From: Valencia hispanica
Taxonomy: Eukaryota; Chordata; Actinopteri; Cyprinodontiformes; Valenciidae
DNA length: 64,000 nt
Assembly: GCA_963556495.2 (NCBI GenBank)
Contig: OY747716.1
Span: 10,926,571 to 10,990,570 of the forward strand
Direction: 5' to 3'
Shown here: piece after piece, positions 32,441-43,440 of the stretch
Position numbering within the stretch: position 1 is the stretch's first letter
Layout: each line of letters starts with the position of its first letter
Translations under genes and position numbers: made by a program
Notes under the pieces: model-generated
The model's database searches: none
Seen by the model: only the letters and a program-made list of their open reading frames with translations
Told to the model about the DNA's origin: nothing

Positions 32441-32635
32441 AGTTTAGACAAAAATGGAAACAACTTATAAATACGTCTACTACGATGACTACGACAATCA
32501 GACCTTCCCACCACCAGTTTCACCATGCAGCAGGGAAGACGTTAACTACCTGGGAGCTCAGCTATCCATCCTCTACTACATCATGTTTGTCTTCAGCCTC
32601 TTTGGCAATGGGCTGGTCATGGTCATCATCTATCG
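32441..32635 (+). CDS. Chemokine-receptor-like GPCR, first coding exon
   Basis: A splice acceptor (TTTATGGTTTTACAG, ends 32440) precedes ATG at 32454, and the exon ends at a consensus GTAAGT donor (32636), splitting codon 61 after its second base. The 61-residue product has a Tyr/Asp-rich extracellular N-terminus (YKYVYYDDYDN, likely sulfation sites), an N-glycosylation site NQT (15-17), the N-terminal Cys25 that in chemokine receptors pairs with the third extracellular loop, and TM1 at about residues 36-60 with the Gly51-Asn52 (N1.50) motif of class A GPCRs. This pattern indicates a CC/XC/CXC-type receptor; the exact subtype cannot be fixed. The remaining transmembrane segments are not visible downstream within this window: L2 starts at 33165. 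The gene therefore has a long second intron, or the exon is an orphan. Confidence 0.75.
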
Positions 32636-32717
32636 GTAAGTGCGTCAAGTCAAGTTCCGAAATAGATCAACTTTTACAATATCTTAAATTTTATTATCCT
32701 AATTGAAAATCCAAGTC

Positions 32718-32759
32718 ATATTAACATGCTGCATGCATGAGCTGGTACATGAGCTGGTG
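32718..32759. repeat. 42-bp direct repeat, copy 2
   Basis: Identical to 31916-31957 over all 42 bases, with unrelated flanks on both sides. It starts 82 bp after the splice donor of the receptor exon. Confidence 0.9.
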
Positions 32760-33164
32760 CACATTCAAAAAACAGCAAGTTGCCCACAGTGCTAAACAAA
32801 AAAAATGCACTGGTTTAAACTGAGCTGTAGAACTTTTCTGAAGCTTTTTCTAAACTAATGAAATACTGAAGATTTGTTGTCTTGTTTCCCTCTGTGAAGA
32901 GTTCAGATTTGGTTGAAGCAATTTCAGTAATCTCAGTTTTTCTCTCCCATTATAACTTCTCTCTTATTGTCCAAACTAATGGCTACTCGAAGCGATACTT
33001 GTTTCAGAACAAATTTCCAGCAAAATTTACATGGTGGTTTAGGTGAATATCTTTTTATACAGGCTGGAATTATGTCAGTTTTTCAAAACTGATCTAATCT
33101 GCCAATTGCCAAGGCAGTCTGTTAGAACAAAACACATAGAACTGGGACTAAATAAGAGCACTCA
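32760..33164 (+). other. Putative intron start after the receptor exon
   Basis: Non-coding, no recognised repeat. No exon with TM2 is seen here. Confidence 0.4.
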
Positions 33165-35880
33165 AATTCAATTCAGTTTATTTATATAGCGCCAATTCAC
33201 AACAGATGTCATCTCAAGGCACTTAACAAGAAGTCATTTCAATACATTTATACAAACATTCCAATCAGTTAAAAAGTTTCCTATTTAAGGAATCCCAGCA
33301 GATTGCGTCAGTCATTGGCGTGAGGTTGGGCCCCGTTGATGCAGACTTTCCAACCACAGCAATCCTTCAGCAATCCCTCATACTGAGCAAGCATGTAGCG
33401 ACGGTGGAGAGGAAAAACTCCCCTTTAACAGGAAGAAACCTCCAACAGAACCAGGCTCAGTAGGAGTGGCCATCTGCCACGACCGTCTGGGGGTTTGAGA
33501 AGACAGAGCAGAAACACAGAAGGAACAGAAGATCTGATATAAGAGAACTTTCTATGTTACAGAAAGTAAAAAGTTGATAACAGGACACAGTGGATGTTCA
33601 GTTACTGAGAGCATTCTCCCAGTCGATGCCCCCGTCCAACAGGGCATTGCAGCCAAGCAGGATACCAGACCAGGTATATCTTCTATGGAGAGAAAAACAC
33701 TGAGAGAAAACAAAGTTAACAGTCGAAATAAAAGAATGTACTGTAATACAACTGGAGAGTAGTAGGAGAAAAGGAAGTAGCAGAGTGAAAAAGATTGGTA
33801 AGTCTGTCCTCCAGCAGTCTAAGCCTATAGCAGCATAACTACAGAGATAGCTCAGGATGACCTTAGCCACTCTAACTATAAGCTTTATCAAAAAGCAAAG
33901 TTTTAAGCCTGGTCTTAAAAGTAAACAGAGTGTCTGCCTCACAGACTAAAGCTGGGAGCTGGTTCCACAGGAGAGGAGCCTGATAACTAAAAGATCTGCC
34001 TCCCATTCTACTTTTAGAAATCCTAGGAACTACAAGTAAACCTGCAGTCCGAGAGCGAAGTGCTCTGTTAGGAACATATGGAACAATTAGATCTCTGATG
34101 TATGATGGAGCTTGATTATTAAGGGCTTTGTATGTAAGAAGAAGGATCTTCTATTCTGGATTTAACAGGGATCAACTGAAGGCTTTTAATGGCATTTTTT
34201 TCACTTCCTGATAGTAAAGAATTACAGTAGTCCAGCCTTGAGGTAACAAATGCATGGACTAGTTTCTCAGCATCACTCCTGGACAGGATGTTTCTAATTT
34301 TAGCAATATTGGTGAAAGAAAGAAATCCTAGAAACATGTTTAATATGGGATTTAAATGCCAAGTCTTGGTCAAAAATAACGCAGAGGTTCTTTACGTTAT
34401 TACTGGGGGCCAATTTAATGCCATCCAGATGAAGTGATTGACTAATCAATTTCTGTTTAAGAACTTCTGGTCCAAAGACAGCAACTTCTGTTTTGTCAGA
34501 ATTTAAAAGCAAAAAGTTTAGGGTCATCCATGTTTTTATGTCTTCCAGACATGCCTGTAATCTACCTAACTGACTGGGTTCATCAGGATTTATGGATAAA
34601 TATAGTTGTGTATCATCTGCATAGCTGTGGAAATTTATCCCATGCTGTCTAATGATTCTAACAATTGGGAGCATATATATGGTGAACAGAATTGGTCCAA
34701 GCACAGAACCCTGTGGAACTCCACAAGTAACCCTTGAGAGTGAAGAAGATTTATCATTTAGATGAACAAACTGGAATCTATCAGACAAATATGATTTAAA
34801 CCAGCCTAGTGCTGTTCCTTTGATCCCTGCAACATGTTCAAGCCTTTCTAAGAGAATATTATGATCAACTGTGTCAAAAGCAGCAATGAGATCTAACAAA
34901 ACCAGAACAGACACAAGTCCATTATCTGAGGCCATGAGAATATCATTAGTAACCTTCACCAGTGCTGTTTCAGTGCTATGATGAGCTCTAAAACCTGACT
35001 GAAACTCTTCAAACAGCTCGTTACTGTTTAGATGCTCACAGACTTGATTAGCAACAGTTTTCTCAAGGACTTTGGATAAGAAAGGAAGGTTAGATATAGG
35101 TCTGTAATTCACTAAGTCATCTTGATCAAGGGAAGGTTTCTTGAGTAAAGGTTTAATTACAGCTATTTTAAATTCCTGTGGTACGTATCCGTTTACTAAG
35201 AATAGATTCATCATATCCAAAATGGGGCCAGGAACCAAATGGAACACTTCTTTAAATAATTTGGTTGGAATTGGGTCCAACATACAAGTTGAAGGTTTAG
35301 ATGAGGCTAATATTTCTGATAATTCCGAAAGCTCGACTGAATCAAAACAGCCTAAGCACAACTGAGGTTCTACAGTTCTTTCCGATACTGCCTCATTTAC
35401 TGAGGAAGAAGTAATCATGTTTGGGAGGATGCCAATGATTTTATTTTTATTAGAATTAATTGTATTTATGAAGAATCCCATAAAATCATCACTGCTAAGA
35501 GCTGGGGGAATAGTTGGCTCAACAGAGCTATGACTCTGTGTAAGTTTGGCAACTGTACTAAAAAGAAACCTAGGATTGTTTTTATTCGCCTCTATTAATG
35601 ATGAAAAATATGCTGTTCTAGCTTGTCGAAGGGTCTTTTTACATAGCAGTAGACTGTTATTCCAGGTTAAATAGGAATTCTCTAGGTGTGTAGAGCGCCA
35701 TTTTCTCTCCAACTTCCTAGTATTCTGCTTTAAAGTACCCAACTCTGCGTTAAACCAAGGAGTCAGCCTCCTATGGCTAGCCACTTTCTTTTTTAAGGGA
35801 GCTACACCATCTAATGCCAAACGCAATGAGGACGTAAACTGTGAACCAGACCATCAATTTCTGAAGGGTTAGAGATAGAA
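33165..35880 (-). mobile_element. L2-type LINE subfamily A, antisense, longest copy
   Basis: The 3' tail (+ strand ATTCAATTCAGTTTATTTAT at 33169) is followed by the full 3' UTR (33200-33970) and ORF2 from the C-terminus to the start of the RT region. The 5' truncation at about 35880 removes the endonuclease and ORF1. It is the reference copy for the other subfamily-A fragments in this window (4780, 29700, 30645, 31985, 58315, 62435). Confidence 0.9.
34300..35826 (-). pseudogene. L2 ORF2 reverse transcriptase, 508 open codons
   Basis: The minus frame is open for 508 codons and then frameshifts at about 34330 into 34373-34119, which carries the C-terminal LSRSDAEKLVHAFVTSRLDY. RT motifs in order: VNYRPISNLPF (about residue 236), FDTVDHNILLERL (about 311), GVPQGSVLGPILF (about 365), YADDTQLYLS with the catalytic Asp pair at residues 404-405, then LLLNSDKTEVAVFG. 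The upstream DPIPTKLF block is also present. Catalytic residues are intact. LDLSAAFDTVDH is changed to LDLIAAFDTVDH here. The endonuclease domain is missing by 5' truncation, so the copy cannot be autonomous. Confidence 0.9.
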
Positions 35881-36279
35881 TTGCTGCCATCCACTCAAAC
35901 TAATACTTTTTCAGATGAAAAGTGATTTGATGTAAAAATCCAAAAGATAATTGCCATTTGAAAGTGTTTTAAAATGTTATTATTTGAATAGTTGTTAGTT
36001 TAAAATGATTCTCAGACTATAAAAACTGGCATCACACTCTTCAATATTTTATTTATTTTATGTATATTGGCAAGTGGGAAAACCATAGACTGTATATAAA
36101 GATGGACGGAGCCTTTCTGACGTCTCCTGTAGGTTTCTGAAGAGATGAATTGAAGCCCAGTGGGCAATTCCCACCGCTGACATCTTGGCTGCATCACACG
36201 GCGAATGATTGAGCCGATGTAGCTACGAGCTAACTGAGCTAACTGAAGCTAATTGAGATTAGTGGGCACTTTCTTTTCA
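35881..36279. other. Spacer with a dispersed repeat
   Basis: ACCATAGACTGTATATAAAG at about 36082 followed by ATGGACGGAGCC is the start of a dispersed fish repeat I recognise by sequence; it runs to about 36245 (GAGCTAACTGAGCTAACTGA). No coding feature. Confidence 0.4.
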
Positions 36280-36610
36280 ATTCAATTCGGTTGAAAATAC
36301 TTTATTGATCCCAGCGGAAAATTAAGTGTTGTTGTAGCTCATACTAATAAATTTTTTAAGGTGTTGTTGTAGATCATGATGGCTGTGGGCAGGAAGGATT
36401 TTCTGTAGGGGTCTGTGTTGCAGCGAAACTGAAGAAGCCTCCGACTGAAGACACTCTCGTGAAGAGGATGCTGAGGGTTGTCCATAATTTTTTTGATTTT
36501 ATGAAGAATCCTTTTTTGCGTCATCATCTCCAGTGGTTCCACAGTAGGAACCAGAACAGAACCAGCCTTCTTTATCAGGTTGTTTAGCCTTCTTAAGTCT
36601 GTGACTCTAA

Positions 36611-37093
36611 CCCCCAATTTCCAGTGCATGCGCTCCGCTCCGGTCTGGTCCGCCACGCACTCTCGCGATAAAAGCCAGTGACAAATGCGGAAGTCAGAAC
36701 AAAATTCTTCATTCCGTGGGAAACGACAGAAAAGAACAGTTATTCTCTGTTATTTTGTGTCAAGATATTTAGGACAACATATGTATAAATATATGCGGGC
36801 TTATATTTATATAGCTATGCATACAAAAAATGTCTAGTCCGTCTTTATTGATTTATTTTGAAAAACACCCGGAAATGTGGTTGTTCTATATCTGGTTGGT
36901 GCTTAGTGATTTGTGTAGATTGACTGCGGAGTGAATCCTGCGTCCGGCAAAAATAGAATCCATCCTATTTTTGCCAGATGGCAAAATGGCAGTGGCAGTG
37001 GAAATGCTCTCATTGACTACAATGGGAGCGTTTTTGCTGCAGAGTGCATGCCAGAGTGGAGCAGAGCAGAGAGCATGCAGTGGAAATTGGGGG
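36611..37093. mobile_element. PIF/Harbinger-like MITE with TAA target duplication
   Basis: The left end CCCCCAATTTCCAGTGCATG and the right end reverse-complemented CCCCCAATTTCCACTGCATG form long inverted repeats, extended by GCTCCGCTCC-like sequence. TAA stands directly outside both ends (36608-36610 and 37094-37096), the PIF/Harbinger hallmark. 483 bp with no transposase. It interrupts the RT C-terminal region of the Rex1-like LINE. Confidence 0.85.
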
Positions 37094-38103
37094 TAATGCT
37101 GCTACCCCAACAGGTGATGGCTGAAGAGATTACACTCTCCACAACAGACTTGTAGAAGATTTGCAGAATCTTGCAAACCTGCAAACCTTGAAGGGCCTAA
37201 GCTTCCTCAAGAAGAGCAGTCTGCTCTGCCCCTTCTTGTAGACAGCTTCACTGTTCAGTTTCCAGTCCAGTCTGTTGTCCAGGTCAAATCTGAGATATTT
37301 TCACTCCTCAACCACCTCCACTTCTTCTCCCATGATGCATTGTTTGGCATATTCCTGTTTCTTCTGAAATCTACAATCATCTCCATTTTTTCCACATGTG
37401 ATGACTGCTTCCACACCATGCCACAAAGCAGTCCACCAGCTCTCGGTATTCAGCAAAAATTGACCATCTCTGATAGAACCGACAATTACAGAGTCATCTG
37501 AGTATTTCTGCAGATGACAGGTGATTTGTACTGGAAGTCTGAGGTGTACAGAGAGAAAAGAAATGGTGAGAGTATGGTCCCCCGTGGTGCTCCTGTGCTG
37601 CTGACCACCTGGTTTGACACAATTCTTCAGTCTCACAAACTGTAGTCTGTTTGTCAGGTAGCCATTGATCCAGGAGATTGTTGAGTGCTCTACCTGTGTC
37701 TCAAGGAGTTTCTGACAAAGCAAATCAGGCTGAATTGTCTTAAATGGACTGGAGAAATCAAAGAACATGATCTTCACAGTGCTACTTTGTCCAAATGACA
37801 GTAGGTTGCTTAAAGCAGGTGGATGATGGCATCTTCAACTCCAACTCCATGGCAGTAAGCAAACTGCAGCGGGTCCTTATACGGTGTGTTCTTGTTTGGT
37901 TACTCAGGGTGGCCAACAGGAATCTCTCCAGGACCTTCATGATGTGGGATGTCAGGGCAACAAGTCTATAGTCATTTGTTGATTTTTTTCTTTGGTACTG
38001 GAACCAGGCATGATGTCTTCCACAACACTGGAACCTTCTCCTAAGTCAGGCTAATGTTGAAGAGGTACTGCAGAATCCCACAGAGCTGCTCTGTACAGGC
38101 TCT

Positions 38104-40301
38104 GGTTGCCAGATAGGTAGGTTTTGGCTATGAATAATTGCTTACGGCAATTATTAATAAGATTAATACTTTTATGTACAAATTACCAAGTTGAGGGGCA
38201 CCACCTGGATTCCAGGAATACAATAACCAAATTGTTCAGTCTCAGTTTATGTTTATGCTTACCTGCCTGATAAGGCTGAGATAATTAAACAATAGATGAA
38301 GGAATAAGTGCTTGTTGTTCTTTGAACAGCAAGTTATTAAACATGTAGGTGAAATAACAACGGTTTTCCAAAATACAAGAGTTTAACTTTCAGGTAACAT
38401 GCTTTAATCAAGAAACTCAAACTAGTAACACAACTAAACCACTAAGAAAAGAATAACTATAATAAAACTAACACCCAAAAGTAAACAGTAAAAGTGATAA
38501 ATATGGACAGAAATAGAAACAAAAACCAATAAATTGATAAATGCTTAAATACCAAGGCTTGTATTGAAGAGTTTTGGGAATGAAGCTAAATTCATTTTAA
38601 ACTAATTGTGGTTAGTTTAAGACTAATCAGCACCTTCTGGTTTGTTTCCAAACCACCAATTCACAATGCAAAGTCGAAGTGAAGAAAAACATTATTTGGA
38701 AGAAGCAATGTTTCAATAACCATTTGCTGAATTAGAAATCAATAAATCTTTAGATAATTGATTCTATTTTATGGATCCATCATCGCTGTGATTGATATCA
38801 TTTAATATTTAGACTTTATGTTGACGTCAACGGCCGCACCAATGATGTCGATCTAATTTAGTATTTTGACTTACCAAGAAGGCGGTTTCAAAAATGGCTT
38901 AAAAAAATTAGTTTTAGTGTTCAAACTATCCGTTTTAAAGTCGATCTCTATTTTGAATAGCATTAATGGCAGTCTTTATTGTTCATGAATATAAAAGCAG
39001 TCAACGGTTGGCCGACGTGGTTCGCTAGAGCATGTAGCCAACAGCTAACTCACGTGGAGCTGCTTAAAGCCGCTCCGGTTCATTTATTAAACATCAAACA
39101 AAGGAAAACTGTTGGATTGAGTAACTCAGGTCTCAGGATATAAAACGACTTTCCGTCGAAAACCTCGAAAATCACTGTTTAAACCGCCAGACCGATCGAC
39201 CCGCTTTGGACTGAATCAGAGTTGGTCGGAAAAAAAGGGGTCGGCTTGGCCCAGAAAAAGGTAGTAGAAACGGGCTAAATGGCCTGAAACAGTCCAGGCC
39301 AACCTGACTCTAGTGGCAAGGGATAATGATTTCATTTTATTTGATTGTGATGATTGTAGTATCTGAAGGGGCAGGACATTTAGATATTCAACATGAATCC
39401 AGCCTTATTGGATCATAAATAGCAGTATTACTTGCTATATGTGGGACCGAATCCGACTATAAAGTATTTGATAAATTATTGAAAGATTTCAGTGCTGTTT
39501 GTCTGCTGCATTTTGTGAGTTTTTTTAATACCCTCTTAGGGATCTAAGGTGACATTTCATTTGCTGCCGTCACTTAATGGGCTTACAGCATGCTCCCCCT
39601 GTTTGTTTTATACTGTGATTTTTCAATAAATGAAATTTTTCAATAAATGAAATCTTACACAAAGTAACAAATCGGAGTGAAAATAAACAACCCTTAAATC
39701 TTGTTTATCTTAAACTAATCTCGCTTCTGCCCAGACAGACCTTAATGAACGGTTAAAGTTCTCCAGGTTGCTCCGTGGATGATGGGGTACGCTAACACAA
39801 CGTTAGCCGGCAGGCTAACAATAGCTGCGGCCCGTTAGCAGTGGGAGGATAGCTGTTGGGATGCAGGTAATAGCCTTTAGCTTGGACGGCATCCTCTCTG
39901 GCTTGGCTAAACAGCAATCAGCTCCACCTTCCTTCACTGACACAGTACCTTTTCTGCAGGTTCAAGATAACATTCAGTCTGGACGCGGTTCTGCGGCATT
40001 CATTAGCTTGTTAGCGGTCCCTTCCACACGGCAGTATCTGTAACTCAGAACGTTTCTGCAGGGCTCAGGGAAGAACAGTGGGGTTTATCTCATCAGTGGT
40101 TTGCGATTCACCTGATTGATCAGCAGTCTTTGTCGTCCTTGGAAAGATGGAGTACCTCCTAGTGCTGTCTGGCTGAAAAGCCCAAACGGAAGAGAGCAAG
40201 CTCCAATGACTAAAGCCCTTGTAAAACCTCTGGTCCTCTTCTTCTCCTGTTGGAGCTAGAATGTGGGTTAGCGCCACCCAATGGCTGTGTGTGTCGCAAC
40301 A
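38104..40301 (-). mobile_element. ERV-like LTR, family C, inserted in a LINE, CTCT duplication
   Basis: CTCT occurs on both sides (38100-38103 and 40302-40305), and the LINE reads on when the 2198-bp insert is removed. On the minus strand the insert starts TGTTGCGACAC and ends CTGGCAACC, a slightly decayed TGTTG...CAACA pair. Its last 240 bp (plus coordinates 38108-38340) match the U5 end of LTR A, including GGTGCCCC and the AATTATTAATAAGATTAAT palindrome region; the rest is unrelated to LTR A. No retroviral genes are visible, so it is a solo LTR, though unusually long, and an undetected internal insertion is possible. Confidence 0.75.
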
Positions 40302-40905
40302 CTCTCCAGCTTCTTCCTTTATGCCTCCTTGCTGTCTCCAATCTTGACCTTAAGCTGTTTCTATATACTCCTCAATAATTCCCTATCTCCCTCCCTGAAG
40401 GCTGTTTTTTCTTGTTTAGTGGTTCCTTCAGGTCACTGGTGATCCATGGTTTGTTATTAGGGAAGGATCTCACTACTCTGGTGGGGAGGATGTTGTCTAC
40501 AGATAAGTTTATATAGTCAGTAACACACTCAGTCATGCCATTGATGTCCTATCCATGTACTTAGCAATAGGATAACCAGTTTGTGGTCTCAAAACAACTC
40601 TGCAGGGCTTCTTCAGCTTCATGTGACCATTTTCCTACAGTTCTCTTTGTCATAGGTTGCTTCTAAACAAGTGGTTTATATTCTGAGCAGAGAAAACAAG
40701 ATTCTGATCTGATTGTCCCAGAGAAGGTCTTGGCTTGGACATGTATGCATCCTTTACATTTGCATAAAACAAATCCTAGGTCTTGTTTTCTTTTTTGGCG
40801 CAGCTGACAAACTGTTGAAAGTGTAGACAAGAGCAAGGCATGATTAAAATCACCAGATATTGCCACAAATGCATAGGAGTGCATGGCAGTGCTTTAAGAG
40901 GGCCG

Positions 40906-41570
40906 GTACGCACCGGTACACAGTACCACCACTTCTAAAAATAGCTCTTTAAAGTGCCACCACTTCTCCGAGCGCTCACAGCGTACCGGAACAATCATTA
41001 GTGCGTCCATAGGCGCAGATTCCAAGCACCCAGGGACAATACTGAGAGGGTGCTTGGTATCGTCCGTGGGATTGATGAAAAAATCTGTCTTACCAAGAAT
41101 GAATGTCAGTTGCGATAGCTAATCAGCTCTCGAGTCTGCAACACCACAGTTAGAAAGAAGGTCTTATGCTGAAGTTGACATATATGCGTACTGTGATTGA
41201 ATAAGCACTTGTGAGAGCCTGACTGGTGGCCTTTTGCAAAATATCTGAACTAAACCTAGAGATTCGTTAGCTACCAACAGCTATCGGTGTATTTTTTTAA
41301 CCCACGATGGCTAAAGGAGGAGAAGGAATAAATCTGGTTGCAAGTACTGCTTTAAAGCTGCAGTCCAGAGTATTTGAGGGAGAGAGATTTTTTGAATCCG
41401 ACCTACCAAGTTCCCTCCCAAAACACTCCTTCCTCCCATCCCCTTCCCTTCTTCCAGCCGTACTGTAGCAGTTGTGCACGTGCATCACCTGTGGCGACAC
41501 AGCGAGTCAAAGAAGTAAGCAGCAAGCACTATTGAGCACCACCCGATTGTATTTTTGCTGTGGCAAGAAA
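40906..41570. other. Unassigned spacer
   Basis: CCGGTACGCACCGGTACACA at about 40903 looks like a palindromic transposon end, but no partner was found. No supported coding sequence. Confidence 0.3.
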
Positions 41571-41639
41571 TTAGGGTCACATCAAAGCAATCAAAAATAT
41601 GGTACTTTCAAAATGATATATCAATCTTCAATACTTTGT

Positions 41640-43116
41640 AGGGAATCCCTTTGCCTTAATCACTTCCTCACTGCACTGTGGCATTGAGGCAATCAGCCTG
41701 TGGCATTGCCTGAGAGTTATGGAAGCCCAGATTTTCTTGATGGTTGCTGTCAGCTCTTCTTTGTTTTTGGGTCCGGTGCCCCTCACTTTTTACTGGCGAG
41801 TTGGATGCCCAGTCAAGCACTGTGATGGTATGGGCATCTGACCAGGTTTAGGTCCTTCTGGCGGTATGGGCAGGGGCCAGGTCCTGCAGGAAGATGAAAT
41901 CTGCATCCCCATACAGATCCTCGGCAGAAGGAATCATGAGGTCCTCAAAAACCTTCTGATAGACTGATGTGGTGACCTTGGATTTAAGAAAGCAAAGTTT
42001 ACCAACACCTGCACCAGACATTGGACCCCAAATCTGACTGAATATTTCACACTGGACCTCAAGCAGCTTCGTGTCAAGTTGCGTGTTGAAGTAGGACCCA
42101 AAGTGCAGAACGTTAAATAACTCAGGTTTAATTAAATAATAAATTCCAAAACTTACAAAAATCACAGAGAGACCAGAGAGCATGGAGAACAGGGAACGCA
42201 GGAAGACAGACCAGGGATGAATAGAGAACGCAGGAATCAGGGAGGAAAGACAACGAACCAGCGAGTTGTGACTGAGTGTGGACTGTATTTATACTGAGGG
42301 GGAGTGTGAGAATGAGAGCAGAAGGAGCTGAGGACTGATTCAGGGAAGCGGTTGCAGCTGAGGGAGTGAGCAGGTGAAGATAATTAACTGGGATAGGAGG
42401 TAAAAAGGCTGGGAGACAGAAGACTCTTAAGAAACTAAAGATAATAAGTCTGGAAGGGAATCTAAAGGAAACACTGGAAAACAGAAGGAAGAAATAAATA
42501 GTAAACTATCTAGAGGGAAGAATCTAAGGAAAAAAATGAGGACACAAACAGAAGGTGAAAATATCTAAGAGCAAGAAGAAGAAACAGAAACAAGGAAGTG
42601 CCAGAATAATCTAGTAGAAACAAAGAATAACTAAACACGATAATAGAACTAAATAAGGAAAATAACTAACAAAAACACAAACACCTAGGAACCAAGACAC
42701 TTGGGTTCTGTTCCTCACCCATCTTCCTCCAAACCCTTGGACCTTGATTACTGAATGAAAGGCAAACTTTACTTTCATCAGAAAAGAGGATGTTGGACCA
42801 CCGGCCAACAGTTCAGTCCTTATTCTTCTTGGCCAAGTTGAGACGCGTCTGAATGTGGTGGTTTTTGACTCCCGCCTCATTCCACTCTTTCTGAATTCAT
42901 GAATCTTCTCTGTTTGATAATCGGCTGAAGCCCAGCTCAGCTCTTCTGCTGGTGCATCTTCTCCTGCCACATTTTGCACTTCCACTAGACTTTCTATTGA
43001 TATGCTTGGACACAACACTCTGAACAGCCAGCCTTCTTAGCTATGACCATTTGTGGCTTACCCACATGCCCTATGGAGGGTATCAATGATCGTCTTTTGG
43101 CTGCGGTCTTCCCCAT
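41640..43116 (-). pseudogene. Tc1/mariner transposase, split and frameshifted
   Basis: The N-terminal part (43116-42705) begins MGKTAAKRRSLIPSI and ends near SFLMKVKFAFHSVIKVQGFG, corresponding to the helix-turn-helix region and the stretch around the first catalytic Asp (degraded: the usual W-S-D-E is not clear). After the LTR, the C-terminal part (42058-41848) reads EIFSQIWGPMSGAGVGKLCF and DADFIFLQDLAPAHTA, with the second catalytic Asp in Q-D-x-A-P-A-H. The third acidic residue is lost in decayed sequence before 41840. Not functional. Confidence 0.75.
42072..42699 (-). mobile_element. Solo LTR, Ty3/Gypsy-like, nested in the Tc1 element
   Basis: TGTCAAG at 42072 and CCAAGACA ending 42699 are the termini. 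CTTCG (42067-42071) and CTTGG (42700-42704) flank it, a 5-bp target duplication with one later substitution, and removal restores the transposase sequence around CAGCTTGGGTTCTG. On the minus strand the LTR shows a TATAAATA box (about 42287-42294), about 150 bp of transcript start region, and an AATTAAA/TTTATTATTTAATTAAA polyadenylation area (about 42125-42150) before the end. 628 bp. The 5-bp duplication and size fit Ty3/Gypsy or BEL rather than family A-C LTRs. Confidence 0.8.
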
Positions 43117-43440
43117 ATTGAATCTAACTGAGACAATTGAACCAAAGTGAAGCAATTTACCTGTGCAGGTGCTTTGGGTTTGACAGATGAGTAGTGTTTG
43201 ACACAGTTTAAAACATGCATGCCCAGTAAAATTTTGGCAGATTTCTTCACATTATTCTAATTTTTGTGAATTCCTGTTTTCGTGGCTATTATGAGCTGGA
43301 AGCCCATAAAACAGATAAATAACTAAATACTAGAAATTGTTTAAGTTGTGGGCCCTGAATCTATAATCTATGGAAGTTTAACGTTTTGAATGTAATTATG
43401 GAAATAAATAAACTTTTGATATTTCTAATTTTTTGGAAAG

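Larger units (their letters stand above)
36280..40905 (-). mobile_element. Rex1-like LINE, antisense, split by two insertions
   Basis: Three pieces read continuously on the minus strand once insertions are removed: endonuclease C-terminus (40905-40302), RT (38099-37097 and beyond) and RT C-terminus plus 3' UTR (36607-36280). Motifs: AFVAISGDFNHALL (about 40870), WINGYLTNRLQFVRLKNC, CHLQKYSDDSVIVGSIRDGQ, and in the last piece LNNLIKKAGSVL, NPQHPLHESVFSRRLLQFRC and YRKSFLPTAIMIYN. The 3' UTR includes CTGGGATCAATAAAGTATTT on the minus strand. It is interrupted by a Harbinger MITE (36611-37093) and an LTR (38104-40301). All frames are broken. The Rex1/Babar assignment is from motif memory; a neighbouring CR1-group lineage is possible. 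Confidence 0.75.
41571..43440 (-). mobile_element. Tc1/mariner element, antisense, split by a Gypsy-type LTR
   Basis: Contains transposase from ATG at 43116 down to about 41640. The right terminal region at about 43200-43440 (TTTGATATTTCTAATTTTTT) belongs to the family whose ends read as AATTAGAATATC-type repeats. The left terminal repeat is missing here, but a separate fragment with that end lies at 52185-52378, sharing TCACATCAAANCAATCAAAA and ATATGGTACTTTCAAAA. Interrupted at 42072-42699. Confidence 0.75.
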
